Counted from the stretch's first letter, positions 18,860-26,911 are shown. The stretch: 64,000 nucleotides of DNA from Kordiimonas marina (GCF_023006325.1 NZ_JAINDF010000004.1:186001-250000); one strand, 5' to 3'. Numbers and translations: made by a program. Notes: generated by a model from the letters alone, not told the origin.

Positions 18860-20311
18860 GTGGCATCTTATGATCCTTATCAGGCCGGAGATCTCTTCGG
18901 CCCGCAAAGCTTTGGCATGGAAGCCGTCCCACAGGCGGCAACAACGGCCAACGGCGATACACTCACCGGTTCCAATAGCGACACCCTTACCGGCTCCAAC
19001 GGCGACACCTTGACGGGGTCCAATGGCGACACGCTCACTGGCTCGAACGGCGATACGCTCACCGGTTCCAACGGGGACACCTTGACGGGATCGAACGGCG
19101 ATACACTCACCGGCTCGAACGGGGACACGTTGACCGGCTCGAACGATGACACGCTGACCGGTTCGAACGATGACACGCTCGATGGCACATCGAACGATGA
19201 CACCTCGAACGGCGACAGTTCCAACGACGACAGCTCCAACGACGATTCAGATCACGGCCAGGCTGGCGAGCACGGCCAAGGCGCCGAACACGCCAACGAC
19301 CATGCCGAATTTTTGCGCGGCGACAGCAACGACGATGTCATCGATGCCGGTAACGGCGACGACACTATCGTGGGCGGCGCTGGCGCAGACACCATCGACG
19401 GCGGCGACGGCAACGACAAGATGTGGGCTGGCAAAGGCGACGAGTCCGATGACACCTTCTCCGGTGGCAATGGCGATGACGTCATGGGCGGCGGTAATGG
19501 CAACGACAGCCTGTTCGGTGGCGAACATGGCAACGGCCATGGTCATCACGCGTCTGGCGCCGACACGATCTTCGGCGGCAACGGCGATGACGTGATCGTC
19601 GGCGGCAACTGGGAAGACACCAACGGTGACGGCCTGGTCGATAGTGGTGACACGTTCGACGACGGCACCGGCGCGACCGCCAATAGCGATGCCCTCTGGG
19701 CTGGCGAAGGCGCCGATACGGTCTATGGCGGCGCAGGCGGCGACAAGGTCGGCGGCGGCGACGGCGACGACGACATCAACGGCCTCGATGGCAACGACAC
19801 GCTTTATGCCGGTCACAGCGGTAACGATGACGTCTCCGGCGGTAACGGCGACGACATGTGCTTCGGCGGCAACGGCAGCGACACGGTCGACGGCGGCAAC
19901 GGCGACGACAAGCTGTTCGGCGGCACCGACGATGATACGGTGACCGGCGATGCCGGCAGCGATCGCCTCTATGGCGGTGAAGGCAATGACGACCTGAACG
20001 GTGGTGACGGCAACGACACGTTGTTCGGCGGCCAGGGTGACGACACCATTACCGGCGGCAACGGCGACGACATCCTTCATGGGGGTGCTGGTGCAGACCA
20101 GTTCGTCTTCGACAGCACGTCCGGCAACGATGTCATCAAGGACTTCGAAGCAGGCTCCGACATGCTCAACTTCTCGGCGGCCGGGGTTCAGTTCAGCGAC
20201 CTCACCATCACCGACACCAACGATGGCATGATGATCACCTGGGGCGACAACAGCCTGCTGTTGACCGACGTGCACGGCACGGCGGACCCGGCCTGGTTCG
20301 ACTTCATCTAA
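18860..20311 (+). CDS. RTX-type calcium-binding protein with N-terminal octapeptide array
   Basis: A 483-residue acidic protein. The start is GTG at 18860, behind AGGAGG. Residues about 31-110 are ten copies of the octapeptide NGDTLTGS, followed by a low-complexity SNDDSSNDDS linker and a His-rich HGQGAEHANDHAE. Residues about 150-420 are RTX repeats of the form GGNGDDxxxGG, with an EF-hand-like DTNGDGLVDSGD near residue 254. The C-terminal block ADQFVFDSTSGNDVIKDFEA is like that of the upstream RTX protein (17103-18251), so the two are probably paralogues. It likely leaves the cell by type I secretion. Function beyond calcium binding is unknown. Confidence 0.85.
   Translation: MASYDPYQAGDLFGPQSFGMEAVPQAATTANGDTLTGSNSDTLTGSNGDTLTGSNGDTLTGSNGDTLTGSNGDTLTGSNGDTLTGSNGDTLTGSNDDTLTGSNDDTLDGTSNDDTSNGDSSNDDSSNDDSDHGQAGEHGQGAEHANDHAEFLRGDSNDDVIDAGNGDDTIVGGAGADTIDGGDGNDKMWAGKGDESDDTFSGGNGDDVMGGGNGNDSLFGGEHGNGHGHHASGADTIFGGNGDDVIVGGNWEDTNGDGLVDSGDTFDDGTGATANSDALWAGEGADTVYGGAGGDKVGGGDGDDDINGLDGNDTLYAGHSGNDDVSGGNGDDMCFGGNGSDTVDGGNGDDKLFGGTDDDTVTGDAGSDRLYGGEGNDDLNGGDGNDTLFGGQGDDTITGGNGDDILHGGAGADQFVFDSTSGNDVIKDFEAGSDMLNFSAAGVQFSDLTITDTNDGMMITWGDNSLLLTDVHGTADPAWFDFI
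18950..19189 (+). repeat. Ten-unit 24-bp coding minisatellite
   Basis: Ten perfect-length 24-bp units in tandem, each coding for NGDTLTGS or a one- or two-residue variant (NSDTLTGS, NDDTLTGS, NDDTLDGT). Third-codon positions vary between units (GATACACTCACC, GACACCTTGACG, GATACGCTCACC), while the protein motif is nearly fixed in units 1-9. Differences stay in frame throughout. Confidence 0.95.
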
Positions 20312-20430
20312 CTTCCAAGCACGCCTGCCCGCGCGGACCCCGCGCGGGCGATCCCCTTCTCCCGGGGCCGGTCATCACCATCCAGACCAGCCTCTCTCCG
20401 AAATGCGCAATGGGGGACACAGGCGATAAA

Positions 20431-20452
20431 AAAGGGGGCTTCGGCCCCCTTT
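20431..20452. terminator. Bidirectional terminator between convergent genes
   Basis: AAAGGGGGC-TTCG-GCCCCCTTT: a 9-bp stem with TTCG loop, flanked by A-run on the left and T-rich sequence on the right. It lies between the plus-strand RTX gene and the minus-strand metallopeptidase, so it can serve both. Confidence 0.8.
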
Positions 20453-20480
20453 CTCTTATCTAGCTTTTCCAAGACGCCGC

Positions 20481-22931
20481 TTAGCGCAGCAGCGTATCCG
20501 TATCGCAGAACCAGCAATCCTCACCGGTGGTCGCGCCAATCGGGCTACCCGGCGGTACCGCAGGACCGGCGGCGGCCTTCACGGCAGGCGTGCGGCCGCG
20601 GGCGAGCGCGTCGTCGATGCGGGCGATCAGACCTTTGCCGTAGGCTTTCATCTCACCGCTCATGCGCATGGCGGCGGTGCGCACATCCATGAGCGCGGAG
20701 CGGGCAGCGGCACTGACGTTGGGCGGTGTATCCGTGCCAAAGGTCAGCGCGATCAGATGGTTAGCGTAAACATCCGCCACAATCTGACGCAGGCGCTGGT
20801 GACGGCGGCTTTCCTTGCGCGGGCTGGCCATCAGCGTGCTCGTTGCTTCCGCAAACATCGCCTGGAGGCCAAGACCCTTCAGGTCCTGCGCGTCGACACG
20901 GGCGAGCCGGGCCGGTGCGAGCATGGCGTTAAAGGTAATATCCGCAGAAACCCGGGCGATTCCCATCAGGTCAAACTGCGGGCGGGCGGGGGCCTTGAAG
21001 GTCTCGCGCACGAAGGTCGGATCGCCGTCCGCGTATGCAACAGGTGTCAGCGTATCCAGCACTTTATCGGTCACATCAAGTGTTGCAGGTGCAACAGTTT
21101 GAAGGAGCAGGTCGAGCGCTTCCTTCTGGCGGTCCACCGACACCACGGACGGTGCCGGACGGCCATCGCCCTCATGACGATATTGGTAGATCAGACCGCC
21201 GAGCGATTTGGCCGCCGCCTGAAGCTGGTAACGGTCATACAGATAAAGCGGCACGAACTTGGCCTGCAGTGCGCCGAAGCTTTCCCCCTTCCTGAGGTTA
21301 TGCGGGCCGAACTTGTCGAGCGCGATACGGCGGACGTGCAGCGTGTTCTTCAGGCTTGCGAGCGGGTCGGAGCCCGTGTCCCACAAAGCCCCGCGGGCTT
21401 CGCCGGAGGAAATCGGACGGGAATCTTCGTCACGGATATAGACGTAGCCTTTTGCGTCGGCTTCCTTGATCAGCTTGGCGTGATCTTCATCGCCATAAAG
21501 GAAGCGGGCGTTCCACTTGTCCCAGCCGCCGATGCCGACACCGTAGGCGTGGCTGAAGTCGAGCGTGCCGTCGGCTTTCACCCGGACATCCGGGGCTGGG
21601 TAATCCATCACGCTGTGGCCGCCGGGCGCGGTGCTGGCCGCCATATTGTGACCGAAGCCGAGCGCGTGGCCGGTTTCGTGCGCCGCCAGCTGGCGGATGC
21701 GTGCGAGTGCAAGCTGAACCGGATCATCGGGCGCGCCGGTGCCGGTTTTCTCAGCCCCCGCGAGCGCCTCGAAAATACGGATATCCTGACGGACGCGGAG
21801 CGAGCCCAGAAGCACGAGGCCGCGGATCGTCTCGCCCGTGCGCGGGTCATGGATCGCGGCGCCGTAGGACCAGCCGCGCGTCGCCCGGTGCACCCAGTTG
21901 ATGACATTATAGCGGGCATCGAGGGGGTGCACGCCCTTCGGCAGCACCTTGACCTGATAGCCGTCCGGGAAGCCGGCAGCGGCGAAGGCGGCCTTCCACC
22001 AGCTCGCGCCTTCAACGAGCGCGGAGCGGATCGGCTCCGGCGCGGCGTTGTCGACATACATGACGATCGGCTTGATCGTGTGGCCGTCCTTGTCCTTCTG
22101 CAGGCGGAAGCGGCGCACCAGTTTCTTGACCGTGTCGCCATCGAGCGGCGCGGACATATCCACCTTGGAAATACCGATGATCGCGGCGCGTTCGTCATTG
22201 ACGCGCGGCACATACCCCGGTTCCGGCAGCTTGATGAAGCTCGAATGCGCGATCAGCGTCACGGCATCCGGCACCGGCGTGGTGGTCACCACCTCAGGCC
22301 CCGGCTTTTGCCCCGCGAAGGTGATATAGGCATCGAATTCATCGTTGATCGGGAAGGCATGCGCTTCCTTGGTGTCGACGAAGGAGCGGTCCTTATCGAG
22401 CTTGAAATGCCCCTGCCCACGCGCTTCAAGCCGGGCGGCAACGCCGATGGCATCGCGCTTGAGGAACCCGCTCAGGTCAATCAGCAGGCGGCCGGTTTTC
22501 TTGTCGGTCGCGATAATCGGCGTCGACCAGATGATCGAGCGCGCGAAGCTGTTCTTGACCGCATGGGCCTCCTCCGGCGCGCCGGAGGCGGTGAAGGCGG
22601 TGTTTTCAATCACCGCGGCCACATGGTCACCGATCTGCTTGAAATCGATGATCTGGCTATCGCCCGGCAGGCTGTGGTCCAGCCCCATGGGGTTCGAGCC
22701 CAGGCCGCCCGTGAGGTAGGCTGCGTAAACATAGCGCCCGGCGACACCGTCTTCATCCGGCTTCGGCAGGGCAACGAGGACCCGCGCCTTGGCACTGTCC
22801 ACATAGGTTTCGATCAGGCCTTCCTTATGTTTCAGCCCCTTGACGGCGTCGCCAAAGTCGGACGCATGGGCAGGCAAGGCGAGGAGCGCGCAGGCAACAA
22901 GGCTGCGGCTTAAAAAGGTGGGTAAGGACAT
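20481..22931 (-). CDS. Secreted zinc metallopeptidase (DUF5117/DUF4953 type)
   Basis: A large secreted metallopeptidase, 816 residues from the ATG at 22931 (MSLPTFLSRSLVACALLALP), chosen because GGGGGAA lies just before it; the longer frame adds nine residues before this. A signal peptide ends near PAHA-SDFG. Zinc motif HETGHALGFGH starts at about residue 418 and is followed by SVMDYPAP, which resembles the Met-turn of metzincin peptidases. The family matches the large TonB-era secreted zinc-dependent peptidases annotated with DUF5117 (N-terminal), DUF5118 and DUF4953 domains. Substrate is unknown. It converges on the RTX gene. Confidence 0.85.
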   Translation of the reverse strand: MSLPTFLSRSLVACALLALPAHASDFGDAVKGLKHKEGLIETYVDSAKARVLVALPKPDEDGVAGRYVYAAYLTGGLGSNPMGLDHSLPGDSQIIDFKQIGDHVAAVIENTAFTASGAPEEAHAVKNSFARSIIWSTPIIATDKKTGRLLIDLSGFLKRDAIGVAARLEARGQGHFKLDKDRSFVDTKEAHAFPINDEFDAYITFAGQKPGPEVVTTTPVPDAVTLIAHSSFIKLPEPGYVPRVNDERAAIIGISKVDMSAPLDGDTVKKLVRRFRLQKDKDGHTIKPIVMYVDNAAPEPIRSALVEGASWWKAAFAAAGFPDGYQVKVLPKGVHPLDARYNVINWVHRATRGWSYGAAIHDPRTGETIRGLVLLGSLRVRQDIRIFEALAGAEKTGTGAPDDPVQLALARIRQLAAHETGHALGFGHNMAASTAPGGHSVMDYPAPDVRVKADGTLDFSHAYGVGIGGWDKWNARFLYGDEDHAKLIKEADAKGYVYIRDEDSRPISSGEARGALWDTGSDPLASLKNTLHVRRIALDKFGPHNLRKGESFGALQAKFVPLYLYDRYQLQAAAKSLGGLIYQYRHEGDGRPAPSVVSVDRQKEALDLLLQTVAPATLDVTDKVLDTLTPVAYADGDPTFVRETFKAPARPQFDLMGIARVSADITFNAMLAPARLARVDAQDLKGLGLQAMFAEATSTLMASPRKESRRHQRLRQIVADVYANHLIALTFGTDTPPNVSAAARSALMDVRTAAMRMSGEMKAYGKGLIARIDDALARGRTPAVKAAAGPAVPPGSPIGATTGEDCWFCDTDTLLR

Positions 22932-23062
22932 ACATTTCCCCCATGAACCATTGACCACAAGGCGACTACCTTAAAGATTAGTCACGCGAATGGAAGGGGG
23001 CAGCGCGTCACGAGGGCGTGAAGAATGGCAAGGAAAGATAATTACACACCGCAGGGAATGGC

Positions 23063-23617
23063 CTAACGCCCATTCCCATGAACCCTGACCTGATAGGATG
23101 GCGGGCCCAGCTTGGCGCGGTCGAGCGGAATACCCTGCGCCAAAGCTTCCATAACAATCCGGGCGCAGGCGCGGGCATCGGAAAGCGCGTCGTGGTGATC
23201 GAGCTCAAAGCCGAAATGGGCACAGACATCCGGCAGGGTGGTCGGGCGCAGGCCCCAAGCGTTACGGGCAAGCTTCACCGTGCACAGGGTATCCTGCGGC
23301 GGCGGCCGGTGCCCCGCCGCGCCATAACAGGTCCAGAGAACCTTGCGGTCGAACCCGGCATTGTGGGCCGCGATATAGCGCGCGTCTGCCAGACGGTCGT
23401 TTATCTCCGGCAGATAGTCCTCGAAGGTCGGGGCATCGCACACGTCCGCCCAGGTGATGCCGTGAATGTCGGTAAAGAGGAACGTCTGTCTTGGCGGACG
23501 GATCAGGTAGGATTCTTCCATGACGATCTGCCCGTCTTCAACGAGGACGAGGCCCAAGGCACAGGCGCTGTCCGCCCCGGTGTCCGCCGTTTCAAAATCC
23601 AGTACCGCAACTTTCAT
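23063..23617 (-). CDS. DEDDh 3'-5' exonuclease (DnaQ-like)
   Basis: A 184-residue single-domain exonuclease of the DNA polymerase III epsilon family. From the ATG at 23617 (behind GGAGGG) it reads MKVAVLDFETADTGADS, with exo I aspartate/glutamate D7 and E9. The exo II region is YIAAHNAGFDRKVLW, and the exo III motif H-x4-D is in DHHDALSDARACARI. It probably removes nucleotides from DNA or RNA 3' ends in the cytoplasm. The frame runs upstream into a palindromic repeat (WTLKQVQGD), which is not part of the real gene. Not dnaQ itself, which is longer. Confidence 0.88.
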   Translation of the reverse strand: MKVAVLDFETADTGADSACALGLVLVEDGQIVMEESYLIRPPRQTFLFTDIHGITWADVCDAPTFEDYLPEINDRLADARYIAAHNAGFDRKVLWTCYGAAGHRPPPQDTLCTVKLARNAWGLRPTTLPDVCAHFGFELDHHDALSDARACARIVMEALAQGIPLDRAKLGPPSYQVRVHGNGR

Positions 23618-23636
23618 GAACCCTCCCCCATTAGCG

Positions 23637-23957
23637 TCACCCTGAACTTGTTTCAGGGTCCATTTCCCCGACAAGACCGGGATACAAATCCTTCCAGTCC
23701 GGGTTTTTCTCTTCGATCAGGTTAACCTTCCAAGGCCGGTGCCAGCGCTTGAGCTGTTTCTCCCGCTCAATCGCCAGGCTCATATCCCCGAACACCTCAT
23801 AGTATACGAGCCGCTTGACGTTATAGCGTGATGTGAAGCCTGCCTGCACGCCTTCCCTGTGCTGCCAGATGCGTTTGATGAGGTCAGACGTAACGCCGAC
23901 ATAGAGCGTACCGTTCTTCTTTGAGGCAAGAATGTATGTGTACCCTGCTTTCTCCAT
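23637..23957 (-). CDS. GIY-YIG domain endonuclease
   Basis: A 106-residue protein with the GIY-YIG nuclease fold, of the short UvrC-N/YhbQ-like type. From the ATG at 23957 (after GAGG) it starts MEKAGYTYILASKKNGTLYV, with the two tyrosine motifs YIL and YVG, then the catalytic arginine region SDLIKRIWQHREG. The conserved VYYEVFGDMSLAIEREKQLKRWHR and the KNPDWKDLY tail follow. The C-terminal MDPETSSG is coded by the adjacent palindromic repeat, so the gene ends in repeat sequence. Such nucleases are widespread as stand-alone genes; a function in mobile-repeat spread is only a possibility. Confidence 0.9.
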   Translation of the reverse strand: MEKAGYTYILASKKNGTLYVGVTSDLIKRIWQHREGVQAGFTSRYNVKRLVYYEVFGDMSLAIEREKQLKRWHRPWKVNLIEEKNPDWKDLYPGLVGEMDPETSSG

Positions 23958-24083
23958 CCTCAAAGAATATGCATGGATACTGCTGGTGATCAACACAGCC
24001 ACGCCCAGTCACCGTCACCGTCATGCTGAACTCGGTTCAGCATCCATACCCAACCACGTCGCATGGTTCCGACATGGACCCTG

Positions 24084-24310
24084 AAACAAGTTCAGGGTGA
24101 CAGGTGTGTTTGCTCAAGCGCCACTTTTCATACTCGTCATGCTGAACTTGTCAGGCTACAGCCAGCTTCGCAAACAGCATCCATTTTTGAGCCAAGCAGC
24201 TTTTTTCGAGATGTGCGCCCAGATTTTGAGGCCGACCTCAGCCAAACAAGCTCAGGGGGACAGGTGTGTTTGCTCCAGCGCTGCTTTTCATACTCGTCAT
24301 GCTGAACTTG
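24084..24310 (+). repeat. Direct duplication with 160-bp offset
   Basis: The stretch 24084-24150 is repeated at 24244-24310 with few mismatches. The shared core includes GACAGGTGTGTTTGCT and TTTTCATACTCGTCATGCTG. Each copy spans half of a type A palindrome and the left part of a type B palindrome, so the array grew partly by tandem duplication of a 160-bp unit. Confidence 0.8.
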
Positions 24311-24393
24311 TTTCAGCATCCATGGCCAACAGCGCCGCATGAGGCCGATATAGACCCTGAAACAAGTTCAGGGTGACGACTTACTGAAATGAA

Positions 24394-24419
24394 AAAGGGG
24401 CGCCCTCAGGCACCCCTTT
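24394..24419 (-). terminator. Intrinsic terminator of the DUF885 peptidase gene
   Basis: On the minus strand, AAAGGGGTGCC-TGAG-GGCGCCCCTTT followed by TTTC, 26 bp downstream of the stop at 24445. Confidence 0.75.
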
Positions 24420-24444
24420 CTGGTTTCTATCGCTATACCCGCGC

Positions 24445-26241
24445 TTAGCTGGCTTTTTTCTTGCCGAGGACGGAGGGCACGAAGCGGTCCAGGACGGCCT
24501 TGCGCATCAGGTCCGGCGGCAGCAGGCCTTGGGCGAGGATGAAGTCATGGAAGGCCTTGGCGCTATATTTGTCGCGGAGGCGCAACTGCACTTCGGTCTG
24601 CAGCGCCATCAGCTTGGTATAGCCGTAGAAATAGGCCGTGGCCTGCCCCGGCATGCGGTAGGTGTAGCGCTCGATCTCATTCTGCGCCCAGCCTTCACCC
24701 AGCACCACGTCTTCCTTCAGCAGACGCTTGGCGTCCGCCGGGCTGATGAGGCCGAGGTTCAGCATTGGGTCAAGGAAGCAGCGCGCGGCGCGGAGAAGCC
24801 GGTTCTGCAGGCTGAGAAGCTGGCCATCGAGCGGCATGTAAGGCTTGCTCATGGCTTCGGCATAAAGCGCCCAGCCTTCGACGTTTGTGCTGTTGAAGGC
24901 ATAAAGCTGACGCGCGAGCGAGACACCATGGTCCACCATCGCCCCGAACTGAAGCTCATGCCCCGGTCGGGCTTCGTGCGCCGCCAGCGTCCAGGTGGTG
25001 GCCTTGAAGGTATCGTCGGTATGCTGCCAGGTGCCGTCAGCGTTCTTCTTCAGAAGCGGCAGGCGGAAGGTGGCATATTCCTTATGGTCGGGGTCGCCAC
25101 CGACGAACCGCGGCGGTTGCAGGTTCGGCGCCGGGTTGGCGGCGGTTTCAGCCGCGGTCATCATGCGCACCTTGGCCTTGCGGTCCGGAATGGTGACAAG
25201 GTTATGCTTGCGCGCGATATCCTCAAGTTGGTCGATGCGGTGCTTGTAGAAGGCCTCAACCTGATCGCCGGGGATATTCTCCTTTTTGAGGAGCTTGATC
25301 ACCTCATGATAATCGGTGGTCTTGTAGCCTTTTTCCTTGGCGACCAGGGGCGCCAGCGCCTTCATCTCATCCTTGATTTCGGCATAGCCGAGCTGGGCCA
25401 TGGCGATGAGCTGTTCAGGCGTCGCGTCCACACCCCACTGTTTGAGCGCGTCCTGATACAAGGGCAGCGGCAGGCGGGCCGACTGGCGGGCGCGCGGCAC
25501 GATCTGTTTCTCGACGAAGCCTTTATAGCCGGTCAGCTGGGTCTTGAGCGTGGCGTAGGCGTCTTCCCATCCGGTGAGGCCAGCATCCTTAAAGAGCTTC
25601 TCAATGCCGCCGATGAAGACCGGCATGCGTTTGAAGTCCTGATTGATTTCGCCGATATAGGGGCCGATGAGCTTCTTGTCACCAAGCCGTTCGGTGGTGC
25701 GGGCTTCAGCGAGCTGAACGATCGGCGTGTAGCCTTCCACCAGCCCGGCATAGCGCTTGAGGCGCAGCACGGCTTTCTCGTGGCGGCTTTTGTCACTGCC
25801 CGGCCCGAGCAGCGAGCGGAAGCCCGAATAAATGGTCTGCGGCAGGTTGTAGTAAGGAATTTCGACCCTGTTATGCAGCTTTTCGCTGGTGATGCCGTCC
25901 TCGAGCGCATCGACCATGATGGCCAGGTCCTGCTTGAGCGACGGGTCGGTCTCCTTCGTCATCGCGACCTTGAGCTTGGCGATGATCTTTTCGGCGTCGG
26001 CTGTCTGGCGTTCCAGCACATGCGGGCGCAGGTCCTCAACGTCGGCGTCCGCGCTGGCGACACCCACCATAGTGGCCTGTTCCGGGTTATATTTGGCCAG
26101 AAGCTGCAGCAGTTGCTGCGAGTAAGCGTTGCTTTTCTCGACCCAGCTTTCTTCGGCACTCGCCGGAAGGCCAAGACCACAAACAACCGCAATAAGGCTA
26201 ACGCCAGCGACCGCAACGCGGCCGCGTTTCTTGAATGACAT
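24445..26241 (-). CDS. Secreted DUF885 family peptidase
   Basis: A 598-residue protein of the DUF885 family, predicted metal-dependent peptidases. It has an N-terminal signal peptide (MSFKKRGRVAVAGVSLIAVV to GLPASAEES). The mostly helical body carries the zinc motif HEARPGHELQ at about residues 422-431. Downstream are NSTNVEGWALYAEAM (the third metal-ligand glutamate region) and the family's C-terminal YTYRMPGQATAYFYGYTKL. It is likely periplasmic or outer-membrane associated. A GAGGAGAAAATCC ribosome binding site precedes the start. Substrate unknown. Confidence 0.9.
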   Translation of the reverse strand: MSFKKRGRVAVAGVSLIAVVCGLGLPASAEESWVEKSNAYSQQLLQLLAKYNPEQATMVGVASADADVEDLRPHVLERQTADAEKIIAKLKVAMTKETDPSLKQDLAIMVDALEDGITSEKLHNRVEIPYYNLPQTIYSGFRSLLGPGSDKSRHEKAVLRLKRYAGLVEGYTPIVQLAEARTTERLGDKKLIGPYIGEINQDFKRMPVFIGGIEKLFKDAGLTGWEDAYATLKTQLTGYKGFVEKQIVPRARQSARLPLPLYQDALKQWGVDATPEQLIAMAQLGYAEIKDEMKALAPLVAKEKGYKTTDYHEVIKLLKKENIPGDQVEAFYKHRIDQLEDIARKHNLVTIPDRKAKVRMMTAAETAANPAPNLQPPRFVGGDPDHKEYATFRLPLLKKNADGTWQHTDDTFKATTWTLAAHEARPGHELQFGAMVDHGVSLARQLYAFNSTNVEGWALYAEAMSKPYMPLDGQLLSLQNRLLRAARCFLDPMLNLGLISPADAKRLLKEDVVLGEGWAQNEIERYTYRMPGQATAYFYGYTKLMALQTEVQLRLRDKYSAKAFHDFILAQGLLPPDLMRKAVLDRFVPSVLGKKKAS

Positions 26242-26657
26242 GGATTTTCTCCTCGGACTGTCAGTTTTTTATATTATTGGCGCAAGGACGCTCCCCTGCC
26301 CCGAGACGCATCATGCCGTGCATATATGCACCCGTCAAATGAGAATGCGCCGAGGCGTGCCCGCCGTGCGGTGGAAGTGGGTTGTGGGATGGAAAGATTG
26401 GAAGAGGCAAATGAGGGCCGTTGATTTGTAATCAACGGCTGTACAGCGCGTGCCCTACGCCTCCACCCCATGTCATAGCGGGACTTGATCCCGCTATCCA
26501 TTAACCCTGCTTGCCGAGATCGGCACCCTCAGCCACCACCGCATGGATGCCGGGATCAAGTCCCGGCATGACAGGAACCCCAACCTTCAGACAATAGAGT
26601 ATCGTTTACTGGTTTAGTCTCTTTCTACAATTTAGATGCATAAAGCGCTATCTGCTA
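26242..26657. other. Gene-poor stretch with palindromes
   Basis: Around 400 bp with no convincing gene. It holds a perfect 14-bp palindrome GTGCATATATGCAC at 26318-26331, a 10-bp-stem hairpin GCCGTTGATT-TGT-AATCAACGGC at 26417-26439, and the REP pair described separately. Short open frames here have no family features. Confidence 0.5.
26470..26573. repeat. Inverted pair of REP-like palindromes
   Basis: ATGTCAT-AGCGGGACTTGATCCCGCT at 26470-26494 and its reverse-orientation relative GCCGGGATCAAGTCCCGGC-ATGACA at 26549-26573, with ATCCAT/ATGGAT flanks facing inward. The element type is common between genes in alphaproteobacteria. It differs from the family at 23636-24377. Confidence 0.8.
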
Positions 26658-26792
26658 TCAGAAGATGTGCTTGATCAGATCAAATAGCTTTAGCAATGTC
26701 GCCATACGGCCAACCCAAAGAAAAAAGCCGTTCCAAATGGAACGGCTCTTCCTTTGCGGTCGCGCTAGGCGCCGCTTCGCTTTTTTCATCAT
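26658..26792 (-). CDS. Possible 44-residue basic-hydrophobic peptide
   Basis: On the minus strand an AGGAAAT ribosome binding site is followed by ATGATG and 44 codons. The N-terminus is strongly basic (MMKKAKRRLARPQRKSRS) and the rest hydrophobic (IWNGFFLWVGRMATLLKLFD and LIKHIF), like a small membrane peptide or type I toxin. A strong hairpin with a T-run (26720-26747) lies inside the frame, so the stretch may instead be the 3' end of a non-coding RNA. A plus-strand frame of 63 codons overlaps it but has no ribosome binding site. Unrecognised; low confidence. Confidence 0.3.
   Translation of the reverse strand: MMKKAKRRLARPQRKSRSIWNGFFLWVGRMATLLKLFDLIKHIF
26726..26747 (-). terminator. Strong minus-strand hairpin with T-run
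   Basis: AGCCGTTCCA-TT-TGGAACGGCT on the minus strand, followed by TTTTTTCTTT. It looks like a textbook intrinsic terminator, but lies inside the possible small gene at 26658-26792. Confidence 0.65.
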
Positions 26793-26889
26793 ATTTCCTA
26801 TGAGGTGGGTAAGAGGAGAAAGAGTGCCATACCGGCGCTCACACCAAGAGATGTAAGTAGAGTCTTATGTAGTGCCAGCGCAATAAAAA

Positions 26890-26911
26890 AGCCGCGATCT
26901 TGACCGCGGCT
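26890..26911 (-). terminator. Intrinsic terminator of rnpB
   Basis: On the minus strand AGCCGCG-GTCAAGAT-CGCGGCT is followed by TTTTTAT. It lies about 85 bases past the end of the mature RNase P RNA, so a 3' extension is probably trimmed. Confidence 0.8.

Larger units (their letters stand above)
23636..24377. repeat. Cluster of palindromic REP-like repeats
   Basis: At least five related palindromes of about 25-30 bp. Type A, with core ACCCTGAACTTGTTTCAGGGT or its complement, is at 23636-23662, 24075-24101 and 24352-24377. Type B, with core ATGCTGAAC...GTTCAGCAT, is at 24021-24046 and 24296-24325; a degenerate copy is near 24137-24177. Types A and B share the inner TGAAC/GTTCA pairing. The leftmost copy encodes the last residues of the GIY-YIG gene. 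The repeats fill the space between it and the DUF885 peptidase. Confidence 0.85.

Noticed and set aside
18950-19189. CRISPR-like array
   Set aside because: The 24-bp units run with no spacers and code for one conserved peptide in frame.
20757-22913. 718-codon plus-strand frame across the metallopeptidase gene
   Set aside because: The minus-strand gene has a signal peptide, HETGH zinc motif and family-wide similarity; the antisense frame has none.
23618-23674. Upstream extension of the exonuclease frame (MSGKWTLKQVQGD)
   Set aside because: It is the translation of a palindromic repeat; the good ribosome binding site lies before the internal ATG at 23617.
26417-26439. tRNA-Thr-like anticodon arm (GTTGATTTGTAATCAAC)
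   Set aside because: No D-arm, no T-arm GTTCGANNC and no acceptor pairing could be found around it, on either strand. It is a plain hairpin.
26665-26856. 63-codon plus-strand frame over the possible small gene
   Set aside because: No ribosome binding site, and it reads through a hairpin whose T-run belongs to the other strand.
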